NCBI RefSeq assembly: GCF_037940415.1
Contig: NZ_CP149798.1
Coordinates: 4,745,001 to 4,809,000 of the forward strand
Direction: 5' to 3'
Length of the DNA: 64,000 nt
Source: Streptomyces sp. f51
Lineage (GTDB): Bacteria; Actinomycetota; Actinomycetes; Streptomycetales; Streptomycetaceae
Part shown: positions 63,023 through 64,000 of the stretch, one piece after another
How the letters are laid out: every line of letters starts with the position of its first letter
How positions within the stretch are numbered: position 1 is the stretch's first letter
Made by a program: the position numbers and the translations under genes
The notes under the pieces: generated by a model
What the model was told of the DNA's origin: nothing
The model's input: the letters and a program-made list of their open reading frames with translations, nothing else
The model's database searches: none

Positions 63023-63121
63023 ATGTGCGGTGTCATCAGCACCCTGTGGGTCACATCGTCCCCTGCGGTCCGCGATGACGGCGCGGAGTTCCGAGCCCGG
63101 ATCCGCGCCCGAGCGTACTGA
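63023..63121 (+). CDS. Possible 32-aa small protein with strong ribosome binding site
   Basis: ATG 63023 is preceded by GAGGAGG (63011-63017), one of the best Shine-Dalgarno sequences in the window. It opens MCGVISTLWVTSSPAVRDDG and ends TGA 63119-63121. It has no known domain. It could be a leader peptide ahead of the transporter genes or an unannotated small protein. The remaining 226 bp to the permease start show nothing further. Confidence 0.4.
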   Translation: MCGVISTLWVTSSPAVRDDGAEFRARIRARAY

Positions 63122-63347
63122 CGCGGGGGCCGGCGTCGACGTCCGGCCCGACGGGACCGTGCCGTGGTTTCAACTACGCGCGTCCCGCTGGGGTTTCCGG
63201 ACGACTGCCGGGCAATTGACGTCTCTTCTGAACCGAACGGTGGCCGGGCACGCCAGGTGACGGCCGCCGGCCCGGCACAGCCCGATCCGCTCCGGCGGGC
63301 GGGCGGCGCCGGGTACGGCACACCCACACTTGCGGAATGGGCGAATT

Positions 63348-64000
63348 GTGACGAGTCCTATCGAGACTGAGGACGGCGCGGAACCGGTCGTCGCGCACGG
63401 CGGGCAGGCGGCGACCACGAAAACCGAGGGCGATCCGCTCGTCGGCCGGTCTCCCGGCCGACTGATGTGGACCCGTTTCAAGAGGGACCGCTCGGGGGTC
63501 ATCTCCGCCTACGTCGTGGGGTTCTTCTTCCTGATCGGGGTGCTCGCCCCGCTGATCGGCAAGCTGTACGGCAAGAATCCGTACACGGTGTACGCGGACG
63601 AGCGCCCCGAGCTGTTCGACAGCGCCGGTGTGCCGCTCCAGCCCAACGGCGGTATCAGCAGCGAGTTCTGGTTCGGCCTGGAGCCGGGCAACGGCTACGA
63701 CGTCTTCACCAAGCTGATCTTCGGCATCAGGACCTCGCTGATGATCTCCGTGGCGGTGACGGTCACGGTCGTGCTCACCGGCATCCTGCTGGGAGTCACC
63801 GCCGGCTACATCGGCGGAAGGGTCGACTACGGCATCAGCCGTGTCATCGACTTCCTGCTGGCCTTCCCCTCGCAGCTGTTCTTCATCGCGAGCATGCCGG
63901 TCGTGGTCTCGCTCTTCGTGAGCCCGCGCGACGAGACACCGACCTACGTACGGGTGATCGCGCTGATCGCCGTCCAGTGGGCGCTCGGCTGGATGAGCCT
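63348..64000 (+). CDS. Oligopeptide ABC transporter permease (DppC/OppC type), 3' end outside window
   Basis: GTG 63348 (MTSPIETEDGAEPVVAHGGQ); the frame is open to the window end, 217 codons seen. A cytoplasmic tail leads to the first TM (about 55-75, SAYVVGFFFLIGVLAPLIG). A long extracytoplasmic loop follows, then the BPD_transp_1 domain beginning GIRTSLMISVAVTVTVVLTG, GVTAGYIGGRVDYGISRVID. The position after typA and the peptide-binding lipoprotein suggests a BldK-like oligopeptide importer, but this was not proven. Confidence 0.88.
   Translation, partial: MTSPIETEDGAEPVVAHGGQAATTKTEGDPLVGRSPGRLMWTRFKRDRSGVISAYVVGFFFLIGVLAPLIGKLYGKNPYTVYADERPELFDSAGVPLQPNGGISSEFWFGLEPGNGYDVFTKLIFGIRTSLMISVAVTVTVVLTGILLGVTAGYIGGRVDYGISRVIDFLLAFPSQLFFIASMPVVVSLFVSPRDETPTYVRVIALIAVQWALGWMS

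Overview
The window is actinobacterial and almost certainly a Streptomyces core chromosome segment. G+C is very high with G/C at third codon positions. GTG starts are common and TTG starts occur. Lineage markers are present: a WhiB-like protein, SpoIIE-type phosphatases, a polyphosphate glucokinase, DUF1707, DUF4245 and SPOR proteins, and neighbouring class I and class II fumarases. I saw no rRNA, tRNA, IS element, prophage module or CRISPR array. The first gene (phoH family) and the last gene (oligopeptide permease) are cut by the window edges.

Layout. 1-4 kb: phoH 3' part, a secreted SLT transglycosylase behind a structured leader, an AI-2E family membrane protein, then a degenerate GC-rich repeat block. 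4-6.3 kb: ahpC-ahpD and divergent oxyR (peroxide response), with a dyad between them. 6.5-8.5 kb: a three-gene DUF4388/roadblock cassette. 8.6-12.1 kb: padR-ABC ATPase-FtsX permease operon with overlapping stop/start codons and a clear PadR-type operator. 12.6-17.7 kb: class A PBP, secreted I36-type inhibitor-like protein, catalase. 18-25.5 kb: SpoIIE/GAF phosphatase, DUF402 protein, fumC, class I fumarase, DUF1707 protein. 25.7-35.7 kb: wblI, glpX, DUF4245 protein, nitroreductase, xseA-xseB, APC permease, ispH, ppgK, DUF6542-like protein, ychF. 35.7-42.7 kb: an accessory island with two paralogous PD-(D/E)XK-like nuclease + SF1 helicase (DUF2075-type) genes, a 42-aa membrane peptide and an SNF2 helicase. 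43-53 kb: threonine synthase-like enzyme, septum-formation-domain protein, GntR/UTRA regulator, SPOR protein, Nudix hydrolase, anti-sigma-like ATPase, a large PAS/GAF/SpoIIE/HATPase phosphatase, and two membrane proteins. 53.4-57.4 kb: a succinate dehydrogenase operon (anchor, SdhA, SdhB) led by a small coiled-coil gene. 57.8-64 kb: oligopeptide-binding lipoprotein with two unusual disordered inserts, typA, and the start of an oligopeptide permease gene.

Themes. Oxidative defence (ahpCD, oxyR, catalase), TCA and carbon metabolism (two fumarases, sdh, glpX, ppgK), cell wall growth (SLT enzyme, PBP) and SpoIIE/anti-sigma style signalling (three proteins) dominate the core. The most unusual feature is the pair of nuclease-helicase genes. 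Each is preceded by a near-identical structured element whose predicted stems cover the ribosome binding site, and in one copy also the start codon. The hairpin arms and loops differ between the two copies in ways that keep the stems. This is a good candidate for a regulated accessory or defence module.
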